A stretch of 55,545 nucleotides of DNA from positions 1-55,545 of the forward strand of contig JAAYVF010000026.1 of NCBI GenBank assembly GCA_012517325.1, written 5' to 3'. Position numbers and translations under genes: made by a program. The notes beneath the pieces were generated by a model. It was not told the origin of the DNA, searched no databases, and saw only the letters and a program-made list of their open reading frames with translations. Numbering within the stretch: position 1 is the first letter of the stretch; every line of letters begins with the position of its first letter. This document shows positions 43,162 through 51,146 of the stretch, piece by piece. Source of the DNA: Myxococcales bacterium. Its GTDB lineage: Bacteria; Lernaellota; Lernaellaia; Lernaellales; Lernaellaceae.

Positions 43162-43827
43162 TTGAAGTACGAGATCAAACACGGACCGTCCTTTTCCAGT
43201 TTGTTTCTGGAAATGGACCCGAGCGACAAGGTTCGCACCGAGGCGGGAGCCATGGTCGGCATGTCGGGCAATCTGGCGATCGAAACCAAGGTTTACGGAG
43301 GATTTCTCAAGGCGTTGTTCCGCAAATTGTTCGGCGGCGAAAGTGTTTTTCAAAACACCTATTCGCCCCAGGGCGGGCCGGGAAAATTGATTTTATCGCC
43401 GACGCTGCCGGGGCAAATCGTTCATTATCCGTTGCAAAACAGCGCCCTGATTTTACAGGGCTCTTCTTTCCTGGCTTGTTCGCCCGAGATCGACATGAAA
43501 ACCAAGTACGGCGGCCTGAAATCCATGGTCAGCGGCGAGGGCTTGTTCCTGCTCGAACTCAAGGGCACGGGCAATCTGTGGTTCAACGCCTACGGCAACA
43601 TCGTGCCGATCGACGTGGACGGGGAGTACATTGTCGACACCGGGCACATCGTGGCCTTCGAACCGACGTTGAACTTCAAGGTCAGCCGCATCGGCGGTCT
43701 CAAGTCGACCCTGTTGTCGGGCGAGGGTTTCGTGGCCCGCTTCAACGGCAAGGGCAAGCTGTACATCCAGAGCCGGACGGTTTCATCGCTGCTGGGCTGG
43801 CTGACGCCGCTTTTGCCGCGACACTAA
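43162..43827 (+). CDS. AIM24-family protein, first of three paralogues
   Basis: A 221-residue all-beta protein of the AIM24/TIGR00266 family. Landmarks are EAGAMVGMSGN, a Gly-rich Ser/Thr stretch GGFLKALFRKLFGGESVFQN, GLKSMVSGEGLF, and repeated YIVDTGHIVAFE and STLLSGEGFVARF. The family is found in bacteria and mitochondria; its biochemical role is unknown. The start is taken as the TTG at 43162, because the AGGAGG is 8 bp upstream and the N-terminus then reads MKYEIK like the third paralogue's MKYELT; a GTG at 43153 would be only 2 bp from the site. The second copy starts 16 bp downstream. Confidence 0.85.
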   Translation: MKYEIKHGPSFSSLFLEMDPSDKVRTEAGAMVGMSGNLAIETKVYGGFLKALFRKLFGGESVFQNTYSPQGGPGKLILSPTLPGQIVHYPLQNSALILQGSSFLACSPEIDMKTKYGGLKSMVSGEGLFLLELKGTGNLWFNAYGNIVPIDVDGEYIVDTGHIVAFEPTLNFKVSRIGGLKSTLLSGEGFVARFNGKGKLYIQSRTVSSLLGWLTPLLPRH

Positions 43828-43842
43828 GGAAAGGAGCGACAG

Positions 43843-44529
43843 ATGAATATCGAAATCCTGCATCGGCCTTCCTACGCGATCGCCGATGTTCATTTGAATC
43901 AGGGCGAAAGCGTCATCGCCGAGGGCGGCGCGATGGTCAGCATGACCGACAACATCACCGTCACGACCAGCACCTTTTCGCGCGGCGGTGGCGCGGGCGC
44001 GCTGCTGAAAGGTTTGAAGCGCCTGCTGACGGGCGAAAGCTTCTTCCTCAACAAGTTCACCGCGGCGCAGGCGGGCCACGTCAGCCTGGCGCCGGTGCTG
44101 GTGGGCGATGTCGAACACATCTCGATGGACGGCACGAAAAACCTGATCGTGCAAAGCTCGAGCTATCTCGCCGTCAGCGAAGGCCTGGAAATGGACACGC
44201 AGTTCGGCGGCATGAAGGGCCTGTTTTCTGGCGAGGCGATGTTCTGGATCAAGTTCTCCGGCCGCGGCGAGCTGATCGTCAATTCGTTCGGCGGCATCTT
44301 CTGCATCGACGTGGACGGCAGCTTCATCTGCGACACCGGCCACATCGTCGCCTACGAGGATACGCTGCAATACAAAGTGAAAAAGGTCGGCGGCTGGAAG
44401 GCGACGCTGCTTTCCGGCGAAGGGTTGGTTTGCGAATTTTCCGGCAAGGGCAAACTGTACATGCAGACCCACAACGCCACCGGCTTCGGCCAATTCCTCG
44501 GCGGCAAGCTGCCGCCGCGGGAACAGTAG
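43843..44529 (+). CDS. AIM24-family protein, second of three paralogues
   Basis: A 228-residue paralogue with the same landmarks: AEGGAMVSMTDN, a Gly-rich stretch SRGGGAGALLKGLKRLLTGE, GMKGLFSGEAMFW, FICDTGHIVAYED and ATLLSGEGLVCEF. It differs from its neighbours in many surface positions, so it arose from an old duplication. GGAAAGGAG precedes the ATG. It is flanked by the other copies at 15 and 9 bp, which points to one transcript and possibly a hetero-oligomer. Function is unknown. Confidence 0.85.
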   Translation: MNIEILHRPSYAIADVHLNQGESVIAEGGAMVSMTDNITVTTSTFSRGGGAGALLKGLKRLLTGESFFLNKFTAAQAGHVSLAPVLVGDVEHISMDGTKNLIVQSSSYLAVSEGLEMDTQFGGMKGLFSGEAMFWIKFSGRGELIVNSFGGIFCIDVDGSFICDTGHIVAYEDTLQYKVKKVGGWKATLLSGEGLVCEFSGKGKLYMQTHNATGFGQFLGGKLPPREQ

Positions 44530-44538
44530 GAGGTCGCC

Positions 44539-45216
44539 ATGAAATACGAACTGACAGGCAAACCCGATTTTGCGTTGGCGGAAGTGAGTCTGGACGACGG
44601 CGAAAAGCTCGTGGCCGAAACCGGGGCGATGGTGGCGATGAGCACGAACATGCAAATCGAGACCAAGGCCAAGGGCGGCCTGCTCGGCGGCCTCAAACGC
44701 ATGGTCACCGGCGAAAGCTTCTTCACCAACACCTTCTTCCCGAAGGGCGGTCCCGGCACGATCAAATTGGCGCCGTCCGCGCCGGGCGACATCGAAGCGG
44801 TCGAACTCAACGGCGGCACCTATTTCATGCAGGCCGGCGCGTACATCGCGCACGTCGGGGACATCGAAATCGACGCGAAGTTCGGCGGCGTGCGGACGTT
44901 CTTCAGCGGCGAGGGGCTCTTCCTGCTGAAACTTACGGGCCGCGGCACCGTGTTCTTCGGCTCGTACGGCGGTTTGAAAAAGGTGACCGTCAACGGCGCC
45001 TACATCGTGGACACGACGCACATCGTGGCCTTCCCGGAGACGATCACCTTCAACGTGCAGCCGGTCGGCGGCATGAAAGCCACCTTCCTCTCCGGCGAAG
45101 GATTGGTTTGCCGCTACACGGGGCAGGGCGATATTTACATTCAGACCCGCAGCGCCCCGGCCTTCGGGCACTGGGTCAATCCGTTCCGGCCGGTCAAACA
45201 GAAGAGCAATAATTAG
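44539..45216 (+). CDS. AIM24-family protein, third of three paralogues
   Basis: A 225-residue paralogue: AETGAMVAMSTN, KGGLLGGLKRMVTGESFFTN, GVRTFFSGEGLFLL, YIVDTTHIVAFPE and ATFLSGEGLVCRY. The basic C-terminal end (RPVKQKSNN) differs from the other two copies. AGGAGG precedes the ATG. A strong terminator follows the stop codon, ending the three-gene operon. Confidence 0.85.
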   Translation: MKYELTGKPDFALAEVSLDDGEKLVAETGAMVAMSTNMQIETKAKGGLLGGLKRMVTGESFFTNTFFPKGGPGTIKLAPSAPGDIEAVELNGGTYFMQAGAYIAHVGDIEIDAKFGGVRTFFSGEGLFLLKLTGRGTVFFGSYGGLKKVTVNGAYIVDTTHIVAFPETITFNVQPVGGMKATFLSGEGLVCRYTGQGDIYIQTRSAPAFGHWVNPFRPVKQKSNN

Positions 45217-45229
45217 TCACGAGTTAAAG

Positions 45230-45270
45230 GCCGGCGGGCGTCCGTGGGGACGCCCGCCGGCGCTTATTTT
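45230..45270 (+). terminator. Rho-independent terminator of the AIM24 operon
   Basis: A perfect 14-bp stem, GCCGGCGGGCGTCC (45230-45243) with its complement (45248-45261), and a GTGG loop, followed by GCTTATTTTTCT. It also separates this operon from the convergent secreted-protein operon. Confidence 0.85.
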
Positions 45271-45284
45271 TCTATGCGGTCTGC

Positions 45285-45884
45285 TTAATCGGGCAGATCG
45301 CGGACCGCCAAAGCGCGGTGCTTTTCGTACGTGTCGCGTTGATCGATCACCACGGTCCCCTGGCTGAAACCGACCACCCAGGCGATTTCCGGAATCGCCT
45401 CGGAAACCTCGCTGGTCCAGACCCAGACGCAACTCAGGTTGAACGGCGCGTGGATGTGCGCGGTCAGGTAGCAATCCGTCTCGTCGTCGGTGTCTTCATC
45501 GTACAATGGGATCAATTCCGCCCGGGTCGGCAGGCGCCAATCGGTTTTGCCGTCCAGCTCGAGGGTTTCGGCATAGGTGATCGCGTCGTACTGCGAAATG
45601 TCGGCGCCGTTGTCGCATTGCGCCCATTCGAGGTGTCCGACCACGATGGTTTCGCAGATGTCGGGGGTGTCGTTGTCGTCGTCGTCATCGTCGTCGGCGC
45701 TGTCGTCATCGGCGCTGTCGTTGTCGTCGTTGTCGTTGTCATCGTCATCGACGCTGTCGTCGTCTTCGGTTCCGCCGTCGTCATTGTCGTTATCGTCGTC
45801 GTCGCCGCAGGCGGCGGCGTAGACGCCCAAACCCAACAGGGCGGCCAGGATCAACGCCAGCCAGAGCCATTTCATTTGCCGCAT
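45285..45884 (-). CDS. DUF1566-like lipoprotein with Asp-rich tether
   Basis: A 199-residue exported protein. The signal peptide (MRQMKWLWLALILAALLGLG) ends in AAAC, the lipid cysteine, followed by CGDDDDNDNDD and about 50 Asp/Asn/Ser residues. The folded part begins at PDICETIV. WRLPTRAELIPLYDEDTDDE, WVWTSEV and ALAVRDLPD match the DUF1566/Lcl family (formylglycine-generating-like lectin fold), found in surface proteins. GAGGGAG precedes the ATG at 45884; an upstream frame extends to 45911 without a signal. It is the last of four closely spaced minus-strand genes led by a TetR regulator. Confidence 0.78.
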   Translation of the reverse strand: MRQMKWLWLALILAALLGLGVYAAACGDDDDNDNDDGGTEDDDSVDDDDNDNDDNDSADDDSADDDDDDDNDTPDICETIVVGHLEWAQCDNGADISQYDAITYAETLELDGKTDWRLPTRAELIPLYDEDTDDETDCYLTAHIHAPFNLSCVWVWTSEVSEAIPEIAWVVGFSQGTVVIDQRDTYEKHRALAVRDLPD

Positions 45885-45904
45885 GCTTTTTCTCCCTCGT
45901 CTCG

Positions 45905-46696
45905 TCAGCAACCGCAGCTGCCGTTGTCGTCGTCGTTGTCGTCGTCATCCGTGGCGGCGTCATCATCATCGTCGCCGTCGTCGTCCGGCGTTTCATCGTC
46001 GTCGACCGGCGTTTCGTCGTCGTCGCCCGTATCGTCGTCGGCGGTGTCGTCATCCGGCGGTTCGATACCGCAGAATTCGACCGGTTGCCGCACGGCGGTC
46101 CAGATCCCTTGCGAAACCGACGACCAGTTTTCGTAGGTGTCGTAATCCGCGTCGCCGAAGCAATTTTCGCACTGGAGCAGGATGTACGTTCCTTCCATGG
46201 TTTCGGCGACGTTGTCTTCATCGACCGTCACGGTGATGCCTTCGATGAAATTGGCCTGGTAGGTGAAATATTCTCGCGTTTCGGCCATGTACCAGACGTC
46301 GCGGCCGTTCCAGTGCGCGGCGCCGTTCAACAAAACGCTGTCGAATTCCGGCGGCATCAGCACCCGCGCCTGGTAGTCGCCGTCATCCTGGGGCAGGAAA
46401 GCCGTCGGGACGCTGTCGTAGGACGCGCCGTTGGTCGGCGTGAACGCCCCTTGGTAGCAAAGGTCGATCTGGTAATCGTGCTGCGGCGTCTCGGCATCGC
46501 ACGGATCGCCCTTGCCGTCGCCGTCTTCGTCTTGTTGCAGCGGGTTATAGGTGATGTAACAGTTGTCGTCGCCGTTTTCGACGTTATCGCGGTCGCGGTC
46601 CTCGCAGGCCATCGCGGCGAAATGGAAAGTCATGACGATCGCGATGAACAAGACCGGTAAAAACAGGCGCCCGAGCACATTCTGCATGGGTCTCAT
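45905..46696 (-). CDS. Exported protein: TSP3-like repeat, unknown domain, Asp tail ending NGSCGC
   Basis: A 263-residue protein. The N-terminus is a hydrophobic signal ending FAAMAC, an imperfect lipobox. A thrombospondin type 3-like calcium repeat follows at once (DRDRDNVENGDDNC ... DEDGDGKGDPCD). The middle domain (about 70-200) has WNGRDVWYMAETREYF and CENC, shared with the next gene upstream. Residues about 208-255 are Asp/Thr/Glu/Pro repeats and the chain ends D-D-N-G-S-C-G-C. No membrane helix follows the cysteines. AAGGAGT precedes the ATG. It starts 17 bp after its paralogue and ends 20 bp before the DUF1566 lipoprotein gene. Confidence 0.72.
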   Translation of the reverse strand: MRPMQNVLGRLFLPVLFIAIVMTFHFAAMACEDRDRDNVENGDDNCYITYNPLQQDEDGDGKGDPCDAETPQHDYQIDLCYQGAFTPTNGASYDSVPTAFLPQDDGDYQARVLMPPEFDSVLLNGAAHWNGRDVWYMAETREYFTYQANFIEGITVTVDEDNVAETMEGTYILLQCENCFGDADYDTYENWSSVSQGIWTAVRQPVEFCGIEPPDDDTADDDTGDDDETPVDDDETPDDDGDDDDDAATDDDDNDDDNGSCGC

Positions 46697-46713
46697 CAGC
46701 GACTCCTTTCCGC

Positions 46714-47526
46714 TCAGCAGCCGCAGGAACCGTTGTCGTCATCGTCGTCATCATCATCGTCGCCGTTGACGCCGCCGTCATCATCGTCGGCCTCGTCGTC
46801 GCCGCTGTCGTCGTCCGTCGCGTCGTCGTCGGCCACGTCGTCGTCCGCCGCGTCATCGTCCGCCGCGTCGTCGTCGGCCGAATCGTCATCGGTTGTGTCG
46901 TCGTCGGGTTCGGCGCCGCAATAGGCCGCGGGCATGATGTCGCCGGTCATGGTGCCGGACCAGAAAGTGTCCCAGGCCACGGTGTAATCGCAATTTTCGC
47001 AGGTGCGCATCACGCCGACGCCCGCGAATTGATCCACCACGCCGTCCTTATCGGTATCCAGGGCGGTGGCTTCGGCGAAGGTCGAGGTCCAGGTGAGGAA
47101 GTGGGTGTTTTGGCCCATGAACCAGATGTCGCGGCCGTTCTGATGGCCGGGGCCCATTTCGATCGTATCGGCGGAAATGTCGGGCCAACGCATTTTGACG
47201 GTGAAGGTCGTCGGGCCTGTTTTAATCAGGGTTGTTTCGATATCTTCCCAACCCGCGCCGGTGAGCTTTTCCCAGTTGGTGCGGTAACAGACGCCGAATT
47301 TCATGCCGTGTTGCGGCGTCGAGTCGTCGCACGGATCGCCGCGGCCGTCGGCGTCTTCATCTTGTTGCGCGGGATTGTAGATGCCGGCGCAATTGTCGAC
47401 GTCGTCCTTGACGTCATCCCAGTCTTCATCGTCGCAAACGACTTTACCGCCGTATGCCCCAACGGCCAGCAGACCCACCAGCAACACCCAGGTAAAACGG
47501 CGCGCCAGCCAACTTGTCGTGTTCAT
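46714..47526 (-). CDS. Exported protein: TSP3-like repeat, unknown domain, Asp tail ending NGSCGC (paralogue)
   Basis: A 270-residue paralogue of the following gene. The signal peptide (MNTTSWLARRFTWVLLVGLL) has a type I-like end near AYG; KVVC is not a lipobox. The TSP3-like unit is DEDWDDVKDDVDNC ... DEDADGRGDPCDD. The middle domain shows HQNGRDIWFMGQNTHFLTW and RTCENC. The tail is a long Asp repeat with T/S/A every fourth residue, ending D-D-N-G-S-C-G-C. GGGAGGG precedes the ATG at 47526, 22 bp after the TetR gene's stop; an upstream extension to 47586 would lie inside that gene. The two paralogues share layout but differ in most residues. Confidence 0.72.
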   Translation of the reverse strand: MNTTSWLARRFTWVLLVGLLAVGAYGGKVVCDDEDWDDVKDDVDNCAGIYNPAQQDEDADGRGDPCDDSTPQHGMKFGVCYRTNWEKLTGAGWEDIETTLIKTGPTTFTVKMRWPDISADTIEMGPGHQNGRDIWFMGQNTHFLTWTSTFAEATALDTDKDGVVDQFAGVGVMRTCENCDYTVAWDTFWSGTMTGDIMPAAYCGAEPDDDTTDDDSADDDAADDDAADDDVADDDATDDDSGDDEADDDDGGVNGDDDDDDDDDNGSCGC

Positions 47527-47548
47527 TTTTCCCTCCCGCTGTTCATTT

Positions 47549-48262
47549 TTATTGCGTGGTTTTTTCGAGCACACCGGCCAACCCACAAGCGATCAGCCGA
47601 TGCAAATTTTGTCGAATTTCCTCCGGATCTCCCTTGAAAATGCCCAGGCCCATGCCCAGAAAATCGGAATAAAACGCTTCCTGCAGACTGCTGGAAAGCG
47701 TTTCCACCTGAAACACGATGATTGGCGGATCGAGATCGGCGCGCAGTTCGCCGCGTCTCCGGGCGGCGTCGATTTCGCGCTGAAAATACGGCTGGATCAT
47801 CGACACCCGGTCGAAGAAGAAATCGAGATGCGGCAGATTGTCGATGTGAATGTGCTTCATGTAGAAGCGAAAATAGGCCGGATGGCTTTCCTGGATGAAG
47901 TGTCGCATGAACATCAAGTACTCGACCAGAAAGCCTGGGAGGCTGGCAAACTCCTGCGATTCTCGCCAGGCCAGAAATTCCTCGATCCAGATGCCGGTCG
48001 TATAGGCTACTTGGGCGGCGAATAAGGATTCCTTGCTGTCGAAGTAGTGATAGGCCAGTCCCTGCGCGACCCCGGCCCGCCGGGCGATATCGCGAATGGA
48101 GACGTCGAAATAGCCCCGTTCGGCGAATTCCTGGGTTGCCGCTTCCAAAATAACTTGTCGCGTGTGATCGCGGAGATGCGCGGTATTGCGGCGCCGTTTT
48201 CCCGAGCTTTCGGTTAAGGCCGCTTTTTGAACCGGAGTATCGATTGGCGCCCGCACGGTCAT
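47549..48262 (-). CDS. TetR-family transcriptional regulator
   Basis: A 237-residue repressor-type regulator. A basic N-terminal arm (about 1-33) precedes the TetR helix-turn-helix (residues about 35-80: VILEAATQEFAERGYFDVSIRDIARRAGVAQGLAYHYF). The C-terminal part is helical and should bind a ligand. A perfect 24-bp palindrome lies 12 bp upstream of the start, over the predicted transcription start, so it probably represses itself. AGGA precedes the ATG. The three exported Asp-rich proteins follow downstream with gaps of 17-22 bp; they are probably in the same transcript and under its control. Confidence 0.88.
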   Translation of the reverse strand: MTVRAPIDTPVQKAALTESSGKRRRNTAHLRDHTRQVILEAATQEFAERGYFDVSIRDIARRAGVAQGLAYHYFDSKESLFAAQVAYTTGIWIEEFLAWRESQEFASLPGFLVEYLMFMRHFIQESHPAYFRFYMKHIHIDNLPHLDFFFDRVSMIQPYFQREIDAARRRGELRADLDPPIIVFQVETLSSSLQEAFYSDFLGMGLGIFKGDPEEIRQNLHRLIACGLAGVLEKTTQ

Positions 48263-48273
48263 TCTTTTTTCCT

Positions 48274-48297
48274 TATATTGAACGATCGTTCAATATA
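48274..48297. promoter_or_regulatory. 24-bp perfect palindrome, likely TetR operator
   Basis: The half-site TATATTGAACGA (48274-48285) is followed directly by its exact reverse complement (48286-48297). It lies between the -10 element and the TetR start codon, the usual place for an autoregulatory TetR operator. Confidence 0.8.
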
Positions 48298-48302
48298 GGG
48301 AA

Positions 48303-48331
48303 TCTATAGCACGATCATTTCCCTGGCGCAA
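48303..48331 (-). promoter_or_regulatory. Promoter of the TetR operon
   Basis: On the minus strand TTGCGC (48331-48326) lies 17 bp from TATAGA (48308-48303). Transcription would start near 48296, at the edge of the palindrome, so operator occupancy would block it. Confidence 0.6.
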
Positions 48332-48350
48332 TTGTTTTGTACGGGCTGTT

Positions 48351-49337
48351 TTAAGGCTTTTGCGGATTGACCCAAGAGTCGAAAGCCTTGCCGATCGTCT
48401 CGTTGAGCAGCAGCGGCCGCAGCTTCCAAAGCGGCGAATGGCCGTCCATTGCGGTGCCTTTTTCGATGAATTCCGTCAATAAATCCGCGCTGGTTTCCAC
48501 CAAGGCGTTATAGAGCCGGCGGCCGGCCTCGGCGGAAGCCTTGCCGGGATAACCGTGATAGGTGTTGTCTTGAAAATGCCGCATGGCCCGGTAGATGGAC
48601 TGGGCGACGCCAAGGGTGCGGCGCGATTTTTCGAGTAAGCCGGCTTTTTCTTCGTAACCGTAGAGATACGTGTCGTTCAGTTTGCTGTCTTCCTCGACCG
48701 GCCGGGATACCGACGGCGGCAGATTTTGCCAGCCGTCGTCGACGCATTCGGGCCAGAGATGCATCGCCAGGGATGTCTCGACGAACCCGGCGTGATGATC
48801 TTCCTTCAAATTGGCCAGCGTGATCTCGATTCGCGGATCGTCGCGCACCGCGTCGTGAAAGACCTTCCCCTCGGCCAGGCGCGCGATAGCCGCCGAAAAC
48901 AGGCTGATGGCCGCGATGTCTTCCTTCGGGTTCGAGAGCTGGGCGGCGGCGTCTTCCAAAGCCATGAAATGTCGCGGGCCGCCGTGAAAACTGGAATAGC
49001 CCAGCCGTTTGAATCCCAGTCGCGTGAAGGGCAGCAGGGAATGGTAAGCCACGTCGCGCACCAGAGCCGGCGGGAAGGGCACCGATCCGAGCTTGGGCAC
49101 CGTGTCGGTGGCGACCGCGTAGGGCGGCAGCAGCAGGAAATTCCAGTCGGGGTGGCTTTTCAGGTAACGCTCCGCCGCGCCGCGTCCCAGCGCTTCGGCG
49201 GTGAAAATGTCCTCGCCGAGCGGCAGGTGCGGTCCGTGCACTTCGAGCGGGCTGAAAACGGCCATGACCACCGTCTTGGTGCGGTCCAGCGCGGAGATTT
49301 GCGTATAGCTGATTTTCGACAATTCCAGTAACGGCAT
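48351..49337 (-). CDS. Creatininase-family amidohydrolase
   Basis: A 328-residue cytoplasmic metal-dependent hydrolase, longer than the usual 240-270 residues of the family. The metal-binding motif LEVHGPHLPLGEDIFTAE has E32, H34, H37 and D43; DHHAGFVETSLAMHLWPE is the second family motif. The extra C-terminal part (about residues 230-328) is helical. Relatives include creatininase, MftE and amidases of pterin metabolism; the substrate is unknown. GGAGG precedes the ATG at 49337. It follows pstB on the same strand by about 100 bp. Confidence 0.85.
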   Translation of the reverse strand: MPLLELSKISYTQISALDRTKTVVMAVFSPLEVHGPHLPLGEDIFTAEALGRGAAERYLKSHPDWNFLLLPPYAVATDTVPKLGSVPFPPALVRDVAYHSLLPFTRLGFKRLGYSSFHGGPRHFMALEDAAAQLSNPKEDIAAISLFSAAIARLAEGKVFHDAVRDDPRIEITLANLKEDHHAGFVETSLAMHLWPECVDDGWQNLPPSVSRPVEEDSKLNDTYLYGYEEKAGLLEKSRRTLGVAQSIYRAMRHFQDNTYHGYPGKASAEAGRRLYNALVETSADLLTEFIEKGTAMDGHSPLWKLRPLLLNETIGKAFDSWVNPQKP

Positions 49338-49436
49338 CGGCGCCTCCTTGGTAGGCGGACATCTTCGCACAACGAAGGTTTTCCGGGAAAGAGCCGGCGG
49401 GAAAAATTCTCGTTGCCTTGCGGTGAGGAAGGGAGA

Positions 49437-50285
49437 TCAGACGATTTCGCCCGAAATGTAGCCCTTGGTCTTGGGATTTTTCGGATTGGCGAAGAATTCC
49501 TGCGCGGGCCCTTCCTCGATGAGTTCGCCCAGATAGAAGAACAGGACGTGGTCGGCGATGCGGCGCGCCTGCCGCAGAATGTGCGTCACGACGATGATCG
49601 AATAGTTGCGTTTCAGCAGTTGGAACTGTTGTTCGATCAAGGTGGCGGAAATGGGGTCGAGCGCCGAGGTCGGTTCGTCGGCCAGGATGACTTCCGGTTC
49701 GACCGCCAGGGTGCGCGCCAGCGCGAGACGTTGCTGCTGGCCGATCGACAGCCGCGAGGCGGCGGTGCCCAGGCGATCTTTCACCTCGACCCAGAGGCCG
49801 GCGAGACGCAGGTAGAACTCGACCAGCAGATCGAATTCGCCTTTTTTCTTGGCTTTCGCCTGGCGCAGGGCGGCTTCGGGGTCGAAATCCTGCATCGGGT
49901 GATGCTTCATCAGTTCGGCAAGGCGATCGAGGATCGCGTCGCGTTTCATGTCGTGGATGCGCGGGCCGAAGGTGATGTTGTCGTAAATCGACATCGGCAG
50001 CGGAAACGGCCGCTGGCTCAGGTAGCCGACCTTCTTCCGTAACTCCAGCACGTCGGCTTTGGGATCGAAGATGTTTTCGCCGTCGATCAGCACTTCGCCG
50101 TCGACCTTGATGCCGTCATACAGATCGATCAGGCGGTTGAGGCTTTTCAGGAAGGTGGTTTTGCCGCAGCCCGAGGGGCCGATAATGGCGGTAATCTGGC
50201 CGTCCGGAATATCGATGGAAACATTTTTCAGGCCCGCCTGGGGACCGTAGGAGATATTCAAATTGCGGACGCTGATGTGAGGCAT
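49437..50285 (-). CDS. pstB: Phosphate ABC transporter ATP-binding protein PstB
   Basis: A 282-residue ATPase, about 25 longer than usual. Walker A is GPSGCGKTT (36-44), the Q-loop Q91 lies in YLSQRPFPLPMSI, Walker B is VILADEP, and the switch His is VVTHILRQARR. Two oddities: the signature motif is LSIGQ (179-183) in place of LSGGQ, and a charged insertion with AKAKKKGEFDLL (about 130-160) precedes it. It powers import of phosphate with PstA, PstC and PstS, encoded just upstream in the order S-C-A-B. No phoU follows. Confidence 0.93.
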   Translation of the reverse strand: MPHISVRNLNISYGPQAGLKNVSIDIPDGQITAIIGPSGCGKTTFLKSLNRLIDLYDGIKVDGEVLIDGENIFDPKADVLELRKKVGYLSQRPFPLPMSIYDNITFGPRIHDMKRDAILDRLAELMKHHPMQDFDPEAALRQAKAKKKGEFDLLVEFYLRLAGLWVEVKDRLGTAASRLSIGQQQRLALARTLAVEPEVILADEPTSALDPISATLIEQQFQLLKRNYSIIVVTHILRQARRIADHVLFFYLGELIEEGPAQEFFANPKNPKTKGYISGEIV

Positions 50286-50294
50286 TGTGCGTAC

Positions 50295-51143
50295 CTACCG
50301 AATGATGTTTCGCGAAAACCGCCGGTTCAACAAGCGAGCCGCCAAATTGACCACCAAAACGATGATCAGCAAAAGTAACGCCGAAGCATACGCCCGACCT
50401 TGCACCTCGGGCAAGGGAGTGCCGATCTGGAAGAAAACGGCCAAGGGCAACGAGGCCACGGGGTCGAGGATCGAACGGGGGATGAAATCGGTATAGCCCG
50501 CCGTAAAGAGAATCGAGGCCGCGTCGCCGATGCCGCGCCCGAAGGCCAGCATGACGCCGGTGATGATGCCCGGCAGGGCCTGCCGGAAAACCACCGACAA
50601 CGTGGTTTCGATTTTCGTCGCGCCGAGCGAATAGGAAATCTCCTTCAGCTCGATCGGGATCATCCGGATGATCTCTTCCATGGCGCGCGTCATGATCGGC
50701 AACATGAGCAGCGACAAGGCGATGATGCCGCCGAGCAGCGAGGCGGTCAGGCCGAAGAAAACCATGATCACGAAGCCGAAGGCGCCGTAAACGATCGAGG
50801 GCGTCCCCCAGAGGATGTCCAGCGCCAGGCGGGTGATGTGCCCGAGCGTCGTCCCGGCATATTCCCGCTGCAGGGCGAAGGCGATGGGCAGGCTTAGCGC
50901 GATCGAGATGATCGACGCGCCGAGCGTCAGGTAGATCGAGCCGACGATCGCATTGGCGATGCCGCCGCCGCCGCCGAGATAGTAACCGCCCTTCGGGGTC
51001 TGGAAAATCATGCTCAGGCTGAGCGCGCCGGCGCCGCGGATGACGATGACCAGGATGATGCCGCCGAGCGCCGCCACGATCGCGGCCAGCGAGGCGAGCA
51101 TCAGGGCCTTGAAAATTTTTTCCTCGAGCTTGCGACGGCGCAT
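50295..51143 (-). CDS. pstA: Phosphate ABC transporter permease PstA
   Basis: A 282-residue inner-membrane permease with six predicted helices. The coupling region EEIIRMIPIELKEISYSLGATKIETTLSVVFRQALPGIITG carries the permease signature (E-A-A-like loop), and LDILWGTPSIVYGAFGF is a further PstA landmark. It forms the transmembrane channel with PstC. It starts 3 bp after pstC ends and is followed by pstB after 9 bp. Confidence 0.95.
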   Translation of the reverse strand: MRRRKLEEKIFKALMLASLAAIVAALGGIILVIVIRGAGALSLSMIFQTPKGGYYLGGGGGIANAIVGSIYLTLGASIISIALSLPIAFALQREYAGTTLGHITRLALDILWGTPSIVYGAFGFVIMVFFGLTASLLGGIIALSLLMLPIMTRAMEEIIRMIPIELKEISYSLGATKIETTLSVVFRQALPGIITGVMLAFGRGIGDAASILFTAGYTDFIPRSILDPVASLPLAVFFQIGTPLPEVQGRAYASALLLLIIVLVVNLAARLLNRRFSRNIIR

Positions 51144-51146
51144 GGG

